Positions 1 to 6,581 are shown, counted from the first letter of the stretch. The stretch is DNA of 9,698 bases from DAIDJM01 sp964250215 (GCA_964250215.1 CAXUEX010000111.1:1-9698); one strand, 5' to 3'. Program-made: numbers and translations. The notes: a model not told the origin generated them from the sequence alone.

Positions 1-1313
1 GCGCGGCGGGGCGCGGCCAGTTCCGGCGGTTCCGGCCCGCCGGCCATCCAATCCAGCAGCTCCACCGTATGCAGCGCGGGGATGGGGCCGGCGAGCTGCG
101 TGAGGCAGCCGAGATTGCCGGCCGCGATCAGGTCCGGCGCTGTCTCGGCGATGCGGTCCAGCTTGCGCCCGCGCAGCCGCGCCGCGATCGCCGGCTGCAG
201 CAGATTGTAGGTGCCGGCGGAGCCGCAGCAGAGATGCGCCTCGCGCGGCTCCACCACCTCGAAGCCGGCCCGCTCCAGCAGCCGCCTGGGCGCGGCCGTG
301 ACGCGCTGGCCATGTTGCAGGCTGCAGGCCGAGTGATACGCCACGCGTAGCCCGGGCGCCTCGCGCGCAGGCGTGTAACCGAGGCCGTCGAGAAACTCGG
401 TCACGTCCAGCGCGCGCGAAGCCACCGCCTCGGCCTGTTCCCGCAAAGCCGGTTCGGCCTCGCGGAACAGGTGGCCGTAGTCTTTTACCGTGGTGCCACA
501 GCCGGATGTGTTCACCACGATCGCATCCAGCCCGCCGGCCGCAATCTCGCGGTGCCAGGCGGCGATCGTGGCGCGCATGGCGGCGCTGGCCTCCGCCGCG
601 CGGCCCAAATGCTGCGCCAGCGCGCCGCAACAGCCGGCACCCTCGGCCACCACCACGTCCACGCCGATGCGGGTGAGCAGCCGGATAGTGGCTTCGTTGA
701 TGCGCGGCGCCAGTACCGACTGCGCGCAACCGGTGAGTAGCGCCACCCGGGCGCGACGTGCGCCGGCGGCCGGATGGGTGCCAGGCCGGGCGGAAAGGCC
801 CGGATCGGGCAGGCGATCGGGCGCCAGCGCCAGCATGGCGCGCAGGCGATCGGCGAGCACGCCTTCGCGCGGCAGCAGCTCGGCGAGCGGCCGGACGAAA
901 CGCGCCAATTCCAGCGCCGCGTGCAGCAGGCCGGGTCGCGGCAGCACCTGTGCCAATGCCCAGCGCAGCGCGCGGTCGTGCAACGGCCGGCGGTAGCGCC
1001 GTTCGATCTCGGCCCGCGCGTGATCCACGAGATGCAGGTAGTTCACCCCGGCGGGACAGGTGGTCATGCACGACAGGCAGGTGAGGCAGCGGTCGATATG
1101 CCGCACCGTCTCGGGCCTGGGAACGGCCCCGGACTCCAGCATTTCCTTCATCAAGTAGATGCGGCCGCGCGGGCTATCCAGCTCGTCGCCGAGCAGCACG
1201 AAGGTGGGGCAGGTGGCAGTGCAAAAGCCGCAATGCACGCAGGCGCGCAGCACGGCGTTGCTGGCGGCGGTATCGGGATCCTGAAGCTGGGCCGGGGTGA
1301 AGCGCGTCTGCAA
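1..1313 (-). CDS. glcF: Glycolate oxidase iron-sulfur subunit GlcF (3' end cut by window edge)
   Basis: GlcF is the iron-sulfur subunit of glycolate oxidase (GlcDEF), which oxidises glycolate to glyoxylate and passes electrons towards the respiratory chain at the inner membrane. About 437 codons are visible and stay open to the window edge. The last residues seen (VELLDWMAGG and beyond) resemble a family C-terminus, so little is missing. Two ferredoxin-like 4Fe-4S motifs are present: CVHCGFCTATCP at residues 25-36 and CLTCLSCMTTCP at 76-87. Two CCG-type motifs follow, GAGCCGAL in the middle and HLCCGSAGTYN near the end. I chose a TTG start at 1313 because it yields the family-like N-terminus MQTRFTPAQL. 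No ATG or GTG occurs in frame between the rpmJ stop and this point, and the ribosome binding site is weak. rpmJ lies 24 nt upstream in the same frame, so cotranscription is likely. glcD and glcE are not upstream, where they usually sit. Confidence 0.93.
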   Translation of the reverse strand, partial: MQTRFTPAQLQDPDTAASNAVLRACVHCGFCTATCPTFVLLGDELDSPRGRIYLMKEMLESGAVPRPETVRHIDRCLTCLSCMTTCPAGVNYLHLVDHARAEIERRYRRPLHDRALRWALAQVLPRPGLLHAALELARFVRPLAELLPREGVLADRLRAMLALAPDRLPDPGLSARPGTHPAAGARRARVALLTGCAQSVLAPRINEATIRLLTRIGVDVVVAEGAGCCGALAQHLGRAAEASAAMRATIAAWHREIAAGGLDAIVVNTSGCGTTVKDYGHLFREAEPALREQAEAVASRALDVTEFLDGLGYTPAREAPGLRVAYHSACSLQHGQRVTAAPRRLLERAGFEVVEPREAHLCCGSAGTYNLLQPAIAARLRGRKLDRIAETAPDLIAAGNLGCLTQLAGPIPALHTVELLDWMAGGPEPPELAAPRR

Positions 1314-1337
1314 GCCGGCCCCCGCTATCCGTTCCCG

Positions 1338-1463
1338 CTATCCTTGGCGCGCCTTCATCCTTGGATTCTTCTTGTTGATCACATACACGCGGCCGCGGCG
1401 GCGCACCACGCGGCAATCCTTGTCGCGGGTCTTCGCGGCGCGCAGGCTGTTGCGGATCTTCAT
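1338..1463 (-). CDS. rpmJ: 50S ribosomal protein bL36 (L36), C-minus type
   Basis: This 41-residue protein begins MKIRNSLRAAKTRDKDCRVV and ends NPRMKARQG, which is the bL36 signature; it is a late-assembling protein of the large ribosomal subunit. It is the zinc-independent form. The canonical zinc ribbon has three cysteines and a histidine, whereas only one cysteine (residue 17) is present here and the positions are replaced by basic or polar residues such as INKKNPRMK. C-minus forms are the usual single L36 in alphaproteobacteria. The ATG at 1463 is preceded by AAGG nine bases upstream. A sigma70-like promoter and a hairpin sit in the short leader, so the gene probably heads its own transcript and reads on into glcF. 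Confidence 0.96.
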   Translation of the reverse strand: MKIRNSLRAAKTRDKDCRVVRRRGRVYVINKKNPRMKARQG

Positions 1464-1481
1464 GACACACCTTGCAGGGCA

Positions 1482-1498
1482 GGCCGGTTTTTCCGGCC
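1482..1498 (-). promoter_or_regulatory. Hairpin in the rpmJ leader
   Basis: A perfect six-base-pair inverted repeat, GGCCGG/CCGGCC, encloses a five-base loop (AAAAA on the minus strand, TTTTT on the plus strand). It lies about 8 to 24 bases after the predicted rpmJ start site and ends 18 bases before the ATG. No U-run follows on either strand, so it is not an intrinsic terminator. It could stabilise the mRNA or act in ribosomal-protein control, but the sequence alone does not show which. Confidence 0.4.
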
Positions 1499-1512
1499 CG
1501 AGCGGAGCGGCG

Positions 1513-1541
1513 CGGATAGCTTCGGGGCAGTGCGAAGTCAA
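1513..1541 (-). promoter_or_regulatory. Probable sigma70-type promoter of rpmJ
   Basis: Read on the minus strand, TTGACT (1541-1536, five of six matches to the -35 consensus) is separated by exactly 17 bases from TATCCG (1518-1513, three of six matches to the -10 consensus). Transcription would start near 1506, giving a leader of about 43 bases before the rpmJ ATG. The -35 box is strong and the -10 box is weak. The assignment rests on the spacing and on the position in front of a ribosomal protein gene. Confidence 0.5.
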
Positions 1542-1556
1542 GGCGGCTGCGGCCTG

Positions 1557-1952
1557 ATGCGCGAAGGTGGGAGCTGGACGGCATTCCTGGTGATGGCTTT
1601 CGCGGTGCTCGGCCTGGTGGGCGCCTTTGCCACCTACGCGGCGCAGATCCCGCTGGAGCGCGCGCTGGCGCGGAATGCCACGCTGGATCGCGTGCTGGCG
1701 GACGCCGGCGATCCGCAAAAGCTCGCCGATCTGCGGCCGTCTCTCGACGACAGTGCCGCGCGGGTATTGGACGGACCGGGCGAATTGGCGACGCGGGTGG
1801 CAGCCGAGCGCGCCCGGCTGCTCCCCGAAGCTGGAGCCGCTGCCGCCGACATCGGCCTGCGCTTGCGCATCGTGCTGGCGGCGTTCACCGCGGCTTCGGC
1901 GCTGTTCGGCGTCATGGTCCTGGGCATCGTGCGCCGCCAGAGGACGGAGTAA
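1557..1952 (+). CDS. Unrecognised protein with two predicted membrane segments
   Basis: I do not recognise this 131-residue protein. It has a hydrophobic segment at about residues 8-29 (FLVMAFAVLGLVGAF core). A hydrophilic alanine- and leucine-rich middle of about 75 residues follows, then a second hydrophobic segment at about 104-125 (IVLAAFTAASALFGVMVLGIV) and a basic tail RRQRTE. Basic residues at both ends suggest both termini are cytoplasmic, with a helical loop outside. The middle looks alpha-helical (ARNATLDRVLADAG, RVAAERARLL). The ATG at 1557 was chosen because it immediately precedes the first membrane segment. The frame stays open far upstream, but only as the antisense of glcF and rpmJ. 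No strong ribosome binding site is visible. The gene is divergent from rpmJ, and a plus-strand terminator lies about 150 bases downstream. Confidence 0.72.
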   Translation: MREGGSWTAFLVMAFAVLGLVGAFATYAAQIPLERALARNATLDRVLADAGDPQKLADLRPSLDDSAARVLDGPGELATRVAAERARLLPEAGAAAADIGLRLRIVLAAFTAASALFGVMVLGIVRRQRTE

Positions 1953-2007
1953 TCCTGCGTGACTCAGGGCAGCCCGGCCGCGCTTTGGACACGGCCGGAC
2001 CGTCCCG

Positions 2008-2085
2008 CTACCGGCGCCGCACGATCTTGATTTTCACCACGATCGAGACGACTATCGGCAACGGAAGCCAAGCATGATCGTGCAT
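2008..2085 (-). CDS. Putative 25-residue hydrophobic small protein
   Basis: This short ORF begins MHDHAWLPLPIVVSIVV and ends KIKIVRRR before a TAG stop. A perfect AGGAGG (2096-2091) stands five bases before its ATG, a better ribosome binding site than those of the recognised genes here. The peptide has an acidic and histidine-bearing start, a hydrophobic stretch at residues 6-17, and a tail with two lysines and three arginines. That pattern fits a very small membrane-associated peptide with its C-terminus inside. It is not an obvious leader peptide, because the next minus-strand gene (rpmJ) starts about 540 bases further on with its own likely promoter. The preceding gene (GT2) stops 101 bases upstream, so it may ride on the end of the rml transcript. 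I recognise no homologue; coding status is inference from the ribosome binding site and composition. Confidence 0.45.
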   Translation of the reverse strand: MHDHAWLPLPIVVSIVVKIKIVRRR

Positions 2086-2090
2086 GCAAG

Positions 2091-2096
2091 CCTCCT
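2091..2096 (-). promoter_or_regulatory. Perfect Shine-Dalgarno (AGGAGG) of the 25-codon ORF
   Basis: AGGAGG on the minus strand is followed by CTTGC and then ATG, a five-base spacing. It matches the anti-Shine-Dalgarno core fully, and it lies two bases after the end of the 2099-2130 inverted repeat. It is the main reason for calling the short ORF. Confidence 0.5.
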
Positions 2097-2098
2097 AA

Positions 2099-2139
2099 GT
2101 GCCGGCTGGGGCCAATTCCCCGGCCGGCACAGCCTTTTT
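2099..2139 (+). terminator. Rho-independent terminator, plus strand
   Basis: GTGCCGGC (2099-2106) pairs with GCCGGCAC (2123-2130). The stem continues through a U-G wobble and GGGG/CCCC to a six-base loop, CCAATT (2112-2117). That makes a 13-pair stem, followed four bases later by TTTTT (2135-2139). It would end transcripts coming from the 1557-1952 gene. On the minus strand no U-run follows the stem. There it would instead fold just ahead of the AGGAGG of the 25-codon ORF. Confidence 0.72.
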
Positions 2140-2186
2140 CAGGCGCGTCACACAAACCCGCAAGCTGCCGCCCTACGGCCCCTATT

Positions 2187-3113
2187 CTACCCTAAGAGGA
2201 ACCACAGCCGGAACAGCAGCGTCTCCGCGACGCTCTGCCGGCGTAGCCTTGGGTCGGCGAGTATGCGCAACCGCGGCACCGGACCGCGCTCCAGACCGAC
2301 AGCGATCCGGTCCAGCGCATCGCGAGAAGCCGGCGCCAGCAGCCCGGGCTGTTCGCGCAGGGCCTGCACATGCGCCCGGAACACGCGCATGAAGCCGCTG
2401 GGCCCGCGCCGCAGCGCCGCCACGCCGCGCGACCAGGTGGAGGCGCTTACCCCCACTGCGTTATGACCGTGCTGCCGATAGAGCACGGCCGGCTCGTCAT
2501 CCAGCACAACGCGGCCGCCGGCAGCCGCCACCACAATGTAGGCCCACCAATCGTGCAGCGTGCCCGGCGGCTCCCGCGTGCTCGCTACCAGGAGGTGCGC
2601 GGCCGGGTTGAGCATCACCGTGCAGCCGGTGGCGATGTTTTGCGTCAGCGCGCGCGGAAAGCCCGGCTGCGTCCCCAGGCCCGGGCTGCGCCGGAGCGGG
2701 TTCAGCTCGGCATCCACCAGCATCTGCCGGGCGCAGTATAACGCCGGCGTATCGGCGGCGCCGGCAGCCAGCGCCGCGGCACCGCGGGCGAGTTTTTCCG
2801 GCAGCCACACATCGTCCTGATCGGCGAACGCGACGGTTCCGGCCGGAACGCGCCGCAGCAATGCCAGGAAGCTGGCGGTAATGCCGATGCGCCCACGCGC
2901 ATCGTTGCAATCCACCACGCGGTCGGGCCACGCCGCCGCGAACGCGGCAAGCAACGCGGCCGTGCCATCCTCCGAGCCGTCGTCCCGCCAATACAGCCGC
3001 CACTCCACCCCGCGTTGCTCGGCGAAGCTGGCAAGCTGCTGCGGCAGATGCGCGGCGCCGTTCCAGGTGGAGAGCAGGATGGCGACGTGCGGGTCCGGCA
3101 ACGAGTTCCTCAT
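2187..3113 (-). CDS. Family 2 glycosyltransferase, probable rhamnosyltransferase
   Basis: This 308-residue GT-A fold enzyme probably transfers a sugar, most likely rhamnose from dTDP-L-rhamnose, to a growing surface glycan at the cytoplasmic face of the membrane. Visible motifs are AILLSTWNG at residues 11-19 (nucleotide-binding first strand), RDDGSEDGT at 43-51, and FADQDDVW at 96-103, which carries the metal-binding acidic cluster. TGCTVMLN follows at 162-169, HDWW at 188-191 with the likely catalytic-base aspartate, and LYRQHGHNAVG near 211-221. The DQDDVW and LYRQHxxNxVG motifs are typical of bacterial rhamnosyltransferases of the RgpB kind, but donor specificity cannot be read from sequence. 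The ATG at 3113 overlaps the rmlD stop as ATGA, which fits translational coupling and supports this start over the longer open frame. It is the last large gene of the rml operon. No membrane segment is obvious. Confidence 0.88.
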   Translation of the reverse strand: MRNSLPDPHVAILLSTWNGAAHLPQQLASFAEQRGVEWRLYWRDDGSEDGTAALLAAFAAAWPDRVVDCNDARGRIGITASFLALLRRVPAGTVAFADQDDVWLPEKLARGAAALAAGAADTPALYCARQMLVDAELNPLRRSPGLGTQPGFPRALTQNIATGCTVMLNPAAHLLVASTREPPGTLHDWWAYIVVAAAGGRVVLDDEPAVLYRQHGHNAVGVSASTWSRGVAALRRGPSGFMRVFRAHVQALREQPGLLAPASRDALDRIAVGLERGPVPRLRILADPRLRRQSVAETLLFRLWFLLG

Positions 3114-4003
3114 CCCGCCGGTGTGATGGCACCGGCGCAGATCGCCGCCACCGCGCGGTTCAGGCTGGGGCGCCAGTGCGGCAGCGCGAGGCCGAAGGTT
3201 TGCCGCAGCTTGCCGCAATCCAGCCGACTGTCGGCGGGCCGTTTCGCCAGTGTCGGCCAGTCTGCGGTGGCGATCGCCTCGATTTGCGGCTGCGGCCAGC
3301 CATGCGGCGCGGCGGCGGCGAAAATGGCGGTGGCAAATCCGTGCCACGTGGTCTCACCGGCGCCGCAGGCATTATACGTGCCGCCGAGCTTGCCGGGAGG
3401 GTTGCCGAGCAGCGCCAGCGACACCCCCAGCACCGCGCGGGCCAGATCGTCGGCATTGGTGGGACAGCCGCGCTGATCGCCCACCACGCGCAGACGCGGC
3501 ATGCGGCGGCCCGCGTTCAGCATGGTCAGCACGAAGTTCTTGCCGTGCTCGGCGTAGACCCAGGCGGTGCGCAGAATCACGGCGCCGGGATGCGCTTCGC
3601 GCACCGCGATCTCGCCGGCCAGTTTGCTGCGGCCATAGGCGCCCGTCGGGTTGGTCGGGTCGGTTTCCAGGTAGGGTGCGCCCTTCGCACCGTCGAACAC
3701 GTAATCCGTGCTGACATGCACCAGGGCCGCGCCGCTTTCCGCGCAAAGCCGCGCGAGCCGGGCGGGCGCTTCGGCGTTGGCGCGGAACGCCGCCGCTTCG
3801 TCGCTCTCCGCCGCGTCCACCGCCGTCCAAGCCGCGGCGTTGATCACCAGCCTGGGCCGCATCCGCGCAAAGGCCGCATCGATGGTCTCCGGCCGATCGA
3901 AATCCAGCTCGGGCCGGCCGACGACCTGCACCCGGTTGCCCGCCGCGCGGCCCAGCGCGCGCGCGAGCTGGCCGCTGCCGCCGGTAACCAGGATCGGGAT
4001 CAT
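3110..4003 (-). CDS. rmlD: dTDP-4-dehydrorhamnose reductase RmlD
   Basis: RmlD reduces dTDP-4-dehydro-L-rhamnose to dTDP-L-rhamnose with NAD(P)H, the last step of the pathway. The 297-residue length is normal for this short-chain dehydrogenase family. The nucleotide-binding loop TGGSGQLA is at residues 7-14, INAAAWTAVDAAE at about 54-66, and STDYVFDG at 98-105. The catalytic YxxxK is YGRSK at 123-127, and the C-terminal RPADSRLD at 255-262 matches the family RPxxSxLD motif. The start ATG at 4003 overlaps the rmlC stop by four bases (ATGA), and its own stop overlaps the start of the glycosyltransferase in the same way. This tight packing implies one coupled transcript. Confidence 0.96.
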   Translation of the reverse strand: MIPILVTGGSGQLARALGRAAGNRVQVVGRPELDFDRPETIDAAFARMRPRLVINAAAWTAVDAAESDEAAAFRANAEAPARLARLCAESGAALVHVSTDYVFDGAKGAPYLETDPTNPTGAYGRSKLAGEIAVREAHPGAVILRTAWVYAEHGKNFVLTMLNAGRRMPRLRVVGDQRGCPTNADDLARAVLGVSLALLGNPPGKLGGTYNACGAGETTWHGFATAIFAAAAPHGWPQPQIEAIATADWPTLAKRPADSRLDCGKLRQTFGLALPHWRPSLNRAVAAICAGAITPAG

Positions 4004-4557
4004 CCGCCGAACCAGTTACGGGCGGTGAACCAGCCCGGCAGCTTCGCGTCCTTCTCGGAAAGCACCGCGTCCTCCTGCGTGACCGGCCAGGGCAGCGACA
4101 GCACGGGATCGTTCCAGATCACGCCACGCTCGGCCTCGCGATGATACGGCGCGGTGACTTTGTAGATTACCTCGGTATCCGGCTCTAGCGTGCAGAAGCC
4201 GTGCAGGAAGCCGGGGGGAATCCAGAGCTGCGCCCAGTTCTCCGCCGAAAGCTCGGCCGCGGCGAATTGGCCGAAGGTGGACGAGCCAGTGCGCGCATCC
4301 ACCGCCACATCCCAAATCGCGCCGCGCACCACGCGCACCAGCTTGCCCTGCACGGCCGGCGCCACCTGGCAGTGCAGGCCACGCACCGTGCCGCGCGCGG
4401 CGGAGAAGCTGTGATTGTCCTGCACGAACGGCAGATCGATGCCGCAATCCGCCAGCCGCGCCGTTGAAAAAACTTCCGAAAAGAAGCCGCGGCTGTCGCC
4501 GAAGCGCGGCGGCACGATCCGTTTTACTTCAGGAATAGAGAGGCGTTCCACCTGCAT
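4000..4557 (-). CDS. rmlC: dTDP-4-dehydrorhamnose 3,5-epimerase RmlC
   Basis: RmlC epimerises C3 and C5 of dTDP-4-dehydro-6-deoxyglucose to give dTDP-4-dehydrorhamnose. It is a cupin that usually acts as a dimer. The 185-residue length is typical. Visible features are FxDxRGxFSE (FGDSRGFFSEVF, about residues 19-30), QDNHSFS at 46-52, VRGLHCQ at 58-64 with the likely catalytic histidine 62, KLVRVVRGAIWDVAVDAR from 72, IPPGFLHGF at 113-121, and conserved tyrosines at 132 and 138. The ATG at 4557 gives the usual N-terminus. It follows the rmlA stop after a single base, so coupling with rmlA is likely. The open frame extends further upstream only as an overlap with rmlA. Confidence 0.96.
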   Translation of the reverse strand: MQVERLSIPEVKRIVPPRFGDSRGFFSEVFSTARLADCGIDLPFVQDNHSFSAARGTVRGLHCQVAPAVQGKLVRVVRGAIWDVAVDARTGSSTFGQFAAAELSAENWAQLWIPPGFLHGFCTLEPDTEVIYKVTAPYHREAERGVIWNDPVLSLPWPVTQEDAVLSEKDAKLPGWFTARNWFGG

Positions 4558-4558
4558 C

Positions 4559-5440
4559 TCAGGCGTGCACGCCGCTCGCGACATCGGACAGCAGTCGGCC
4601 CAGCTCGGTCTTGCCCAGGCCCTTGGCGTGGCGCTGCAACGTTTCGCTGTCGATATAGCCCATCCGGTAGGCAACCTCCTCGGGGCAGCCCACCAGCATG
4701 CCCTGGCGCGACTGGATGGTCTGCACGAACGCGCCGGCCTGCAGCAGGCTATCGGGCGTGCCGGCATCGAGCCAGGCGCAGCCGCGGCCCAGCCGCTCCA
4801 CATGCAGCGAACCTTCCTCCAGATAGAGCCGGTTCAGGTCGGTGATCTCCAGCTCGCCGCGCGCCGAAGGCTTCACGCTGCGGGCAAATTCGGTCACGCG
4901 CGCATCGTAGAAATACAGGCCGATCACCGCCCACGGCGAAATCGCCGTCACCGGCTTCTCGATGATTTCGGTGGCGCGCCCGTCCTCGCCGAACACGGCC
5001 ACGCCATAACGTTCCGGATCGCGCACCTGATAGGCAAATACGGTGGCACCTTCGGGGCGCTCCGCCGCGCCGCGGAAGCTCGTGGACAGGTGCTCGCCGA
5101 AGATGAGGTTGTCGCCGAGCACCAGCGCGCACGGCGCGCCGGCAAGCCACTCGTCGGCGATCAGAAAGGCTTGCGCGATGCCCTCGGGGCGCTGCTGTTC
5201 GGCATACGAAAAGCGCATGCCCCAGCCGGCGCCATCGCCCAGCAGCCGCTGGAACTGCGGCAGGTCGGCCGGCGTGGAAATGATCAGCACATCGCGGATG
5301 CCCGCAAGCATCAGCACGCTGAGCGGATAATAAACCATCGGCTTGTCGTACACCGGCAGAAGCTGCTTGCTGGAAGCGAGCGTCATCGGGTGCAGCCGTG
5401 TGCCGGAGCCGCCGGCCAGCACGATGCCCTTCATGTTCAT
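4559..5440 (-). CDS. rmlA: Glucose-1-phosphate thymidylyltransferase RmlA
   Basis: RmlA joins dTTP and glucose-1-phosphate to form dTDP-glucose, the committed and usually feedback-inhibited first step of rhamnose synthesis. The 293-residue length matches the family. The nucleotidyltransferase signature LAGGSGTRLHPMT is at residues 8-20 and KQLLPVYDKPMVYYPL at 25-40. EQQRPEGIAQAF follows at 81-92, GDN at 109-111 with the metal-binding aspartate 110, EKP at 161-163, GELEITDLN at 195-203 and WLDAGT at 223-228. The ATG at 5440 was chosen; a second in-frame ATG two codons later is possible. AGCGGGG precedes it and serves as a modest ribosome binding site. Only 15 bases separate it from the rmlB stop. 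Confidence 0.97.
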   Translation of the reverse strand: MNMKGIVLAGGSGTRLHPMTLASSKQLLPVYDKPMVYYPLSVLMLAGIRDVLIISTPADLPQFQRLLGDGAGWGMRFSYAEQQRPEGIAQAFLIADEWLAGAPCALVLGDNLIFGEHLSTSFRGAAERPEGATVFAYQVRDPERYGVAVFGEDGRATEIIEKPVTAISPWAVIGLYFYDARVTEFARSVKPSARGELEITDLNRLYLEEGSLHVERLGRGCAWLDAGTPDSLLQAGAFVQTIQSRQGMLVGCPEEVAYRMGYIDSETLQRHAKGLGKTELGRLLSDVASGVHA

Positions 5441-5455
5441 CGGAAACCCCGCTAT

Positions 5456-6511
5456 TTACGCGGCCGTGCCGAGACGCTGGCCGGCATAGGTTTTCGCGCG
5501 GATCGCCTGCCACCAGGAGCGGTTCTCCAGATACCAAGCAACCGTCCGGCGCAGGCCGGATGCGAAATCGTGCGTCGCGTGCCAGCCGAGCGTGGCGGCG
5601 GCGTGCGACGGGTCTATCTCATAGCGGAAATCGTGTCCCGGGCGATCGGTGACGAACTGTATCAGCCGTTCACGCGCGCCCGCCGCATCGGGCACCAGGG
5701 CGTCGAGCACGGCGCAGATTTCACGCACCACCTCGATATTCCGGCGCGGCTGACGCGCGCCGATCGCGTAGGTTTGCCCCGGTTCGCCGCGCGTGAGCAC
5801 CGCCAGCAGCGCCGGCGCATGGTCTTCCACATGCAGCCAGTCCCGCTGCTGCGCGCCATTGCCGTACACCGGCAGCGTCTTGCCCTCCAGCGCATTGATC
5901 GTCACCAGCGGAATGAGCTTTTCGGGAAACTGCCACGGACCGTAATTGTTGCTCGTATTGCTGACGATGGTCGGCAGGCCATAGGTGTGCTGCCAGGCGC
6001 GCGCCAGATGGTCGGAAGCCGCTTTGCTGGCCGAATACGGGCTGCGCGGATCGTAGGGCGTTGTCTCGCAAAACGCCGGGTCGGTCTCGCCGAGCGCGCC
6101 CCACACCTCGTCGGTGGAAATGTGGTGGAAACGGAACGCGGCCCGCCGCTCCCCGGCCAACGTTGCGAAATACGCGCGCGCCGCCTCCAGCAGCACGAAA
6201 GTGCCCACCACGTTCGTCCGGATGAACTCGCCCGGCCCGTCTATCGAGCGATCGACATGGCTCTCGGCGGCCAGGTGCATCACCGCATCGGGCTGCGTGT
6301 CGGCGAACACCCGGCGCATGGCATCGGCATCGGCGATGTCGGCGCGCACGAGTTTGTGGCGAGGGTGGTCGCGCGCCGGGCCCAGCGCTTCGAGCGAGGC
6401 GGCATAGGTGAGCTTGTCCACGTTGACCACGTGGTAATCCGTTGCGGCTATGACATGACGCAGCACGGCCGAGCCAATGAAGCCACAGCCGCCGGTGAGG
6501 AGTATGCGCAT
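5456..6511 (-). CDS. rmlB: dTDP-glucose 4,6-dehydratase RmlB
   Basis: RmlB uses tightly bound NAD to convert dTDP-glucose to dTDP-4-dehydro-6-deoxyglucose, the second pathway step. The 351-residue length fits. The NAD-binding loop TGGCGFIG is at residues 6-13, DKLTYA at 32-37, HLAAESHVDRSI at 79-90 and the catalytic STDEVWG at 132-138. YSASK at 159-163 holds the YxxxK pair, NNYGPWQFPEKLIP covers 188-201 and RPGHDFRY 290-297. The stretch usually written GGxxExxN before NxEVV reads IGARQPRRNIEVV here, a local departure outside the main catalytic residues. The ATG at 6511 gives the standard MRILLTGG start; the frame is open further upstream but without family similarity. GAAGAAG ahead of the ATG is a moderate ribosome binding site. 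It is the first gene of the operon and is divergent from the large glycosyltransferase. Confidence 0.97.
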   Translation of the reverse strand: MRILLTGGCGFIGSAVLRHVIAATDYHVVNVDKLTYAASLEALGPARDHPRHKLVRADIADADAMRRVFADTQPDAVMHLAAESHVDRSIDGPGEFIRTNVVGTFVLLEAARAYFATLAGERRAAFRFHHISTDEVWGALGETDPAFCETTPYDPRSPYSASKAASDHLARAWQHTYGLPTIVSNTSNNYGPWQFPEKLIPLVTINALEGKTLPVYGNGAQQRDWLHVEDHAPALLAVLTRGEPGQTYAIGARQPRRNIEVVREICAVLDALVPDAAGARERLIQFVTDRPGHDFRYEIDPSHAAATLGWHATHDFASGLRRTVAWYLENRSWWQAIRAKTYAGQRLGTAA

Positions 6512-6552
6512 GCCGGAACTTCTTCGCTTCAAAGTTGTGGCCGGGGACCGCA

Positions 6553-6581
6553 TTGGGCCAGCCAACCGGCGGGAATACAAT
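6553..6581 (+). promoter_or_regulatory. Probable sigma70-type promoter of the bimodular glycosyltransferase
   Basis: TTGGGC (6553-6558) and TACAAT (6576-6581) are separated by 17 bases. The -10 box has five of six consensus matches and the -35 box has the key TTG. Transcription would start near 6588, leaving a leader of about 54 bases. This supports the ATG at 6642 as the start. It lies in the 130-base divergent region shared with rmlB; I could not find an equally good promoter for rmlB on the minus strand. Confidence 0.5.

Noticed and set aside
774..1556. The upstream part of the open frame that ends at 1952 on the plus strand
   Set aside because: It lies antisense to glcF and rpmJ. Only the segment from the ATG at 1557 has a credible protein character (two membrane segments).
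2132..2144. A small hairpin GCCT/AGGC around the T-run
   Set aside because: It is only four pairs and overlaps the terminator's U-tract; probably chance.
1964..2155. A 63-codon minus-strand frame overlapping the small ORF
   Set aside because: It has no good ribosome binding site and a shadow-like composition, whereas the overlapping 25-codon frame has AGGAGG at the right distance.
2086..2187. A minus-strand intrinsic terminator for the rml operon directly after the GT2 gene
   Set aside because: No stem followed by a U-run is present on the minus strand between the GT2 stop and the small ORF. The only strong stem (2099-2130) has no T-run on that strand.
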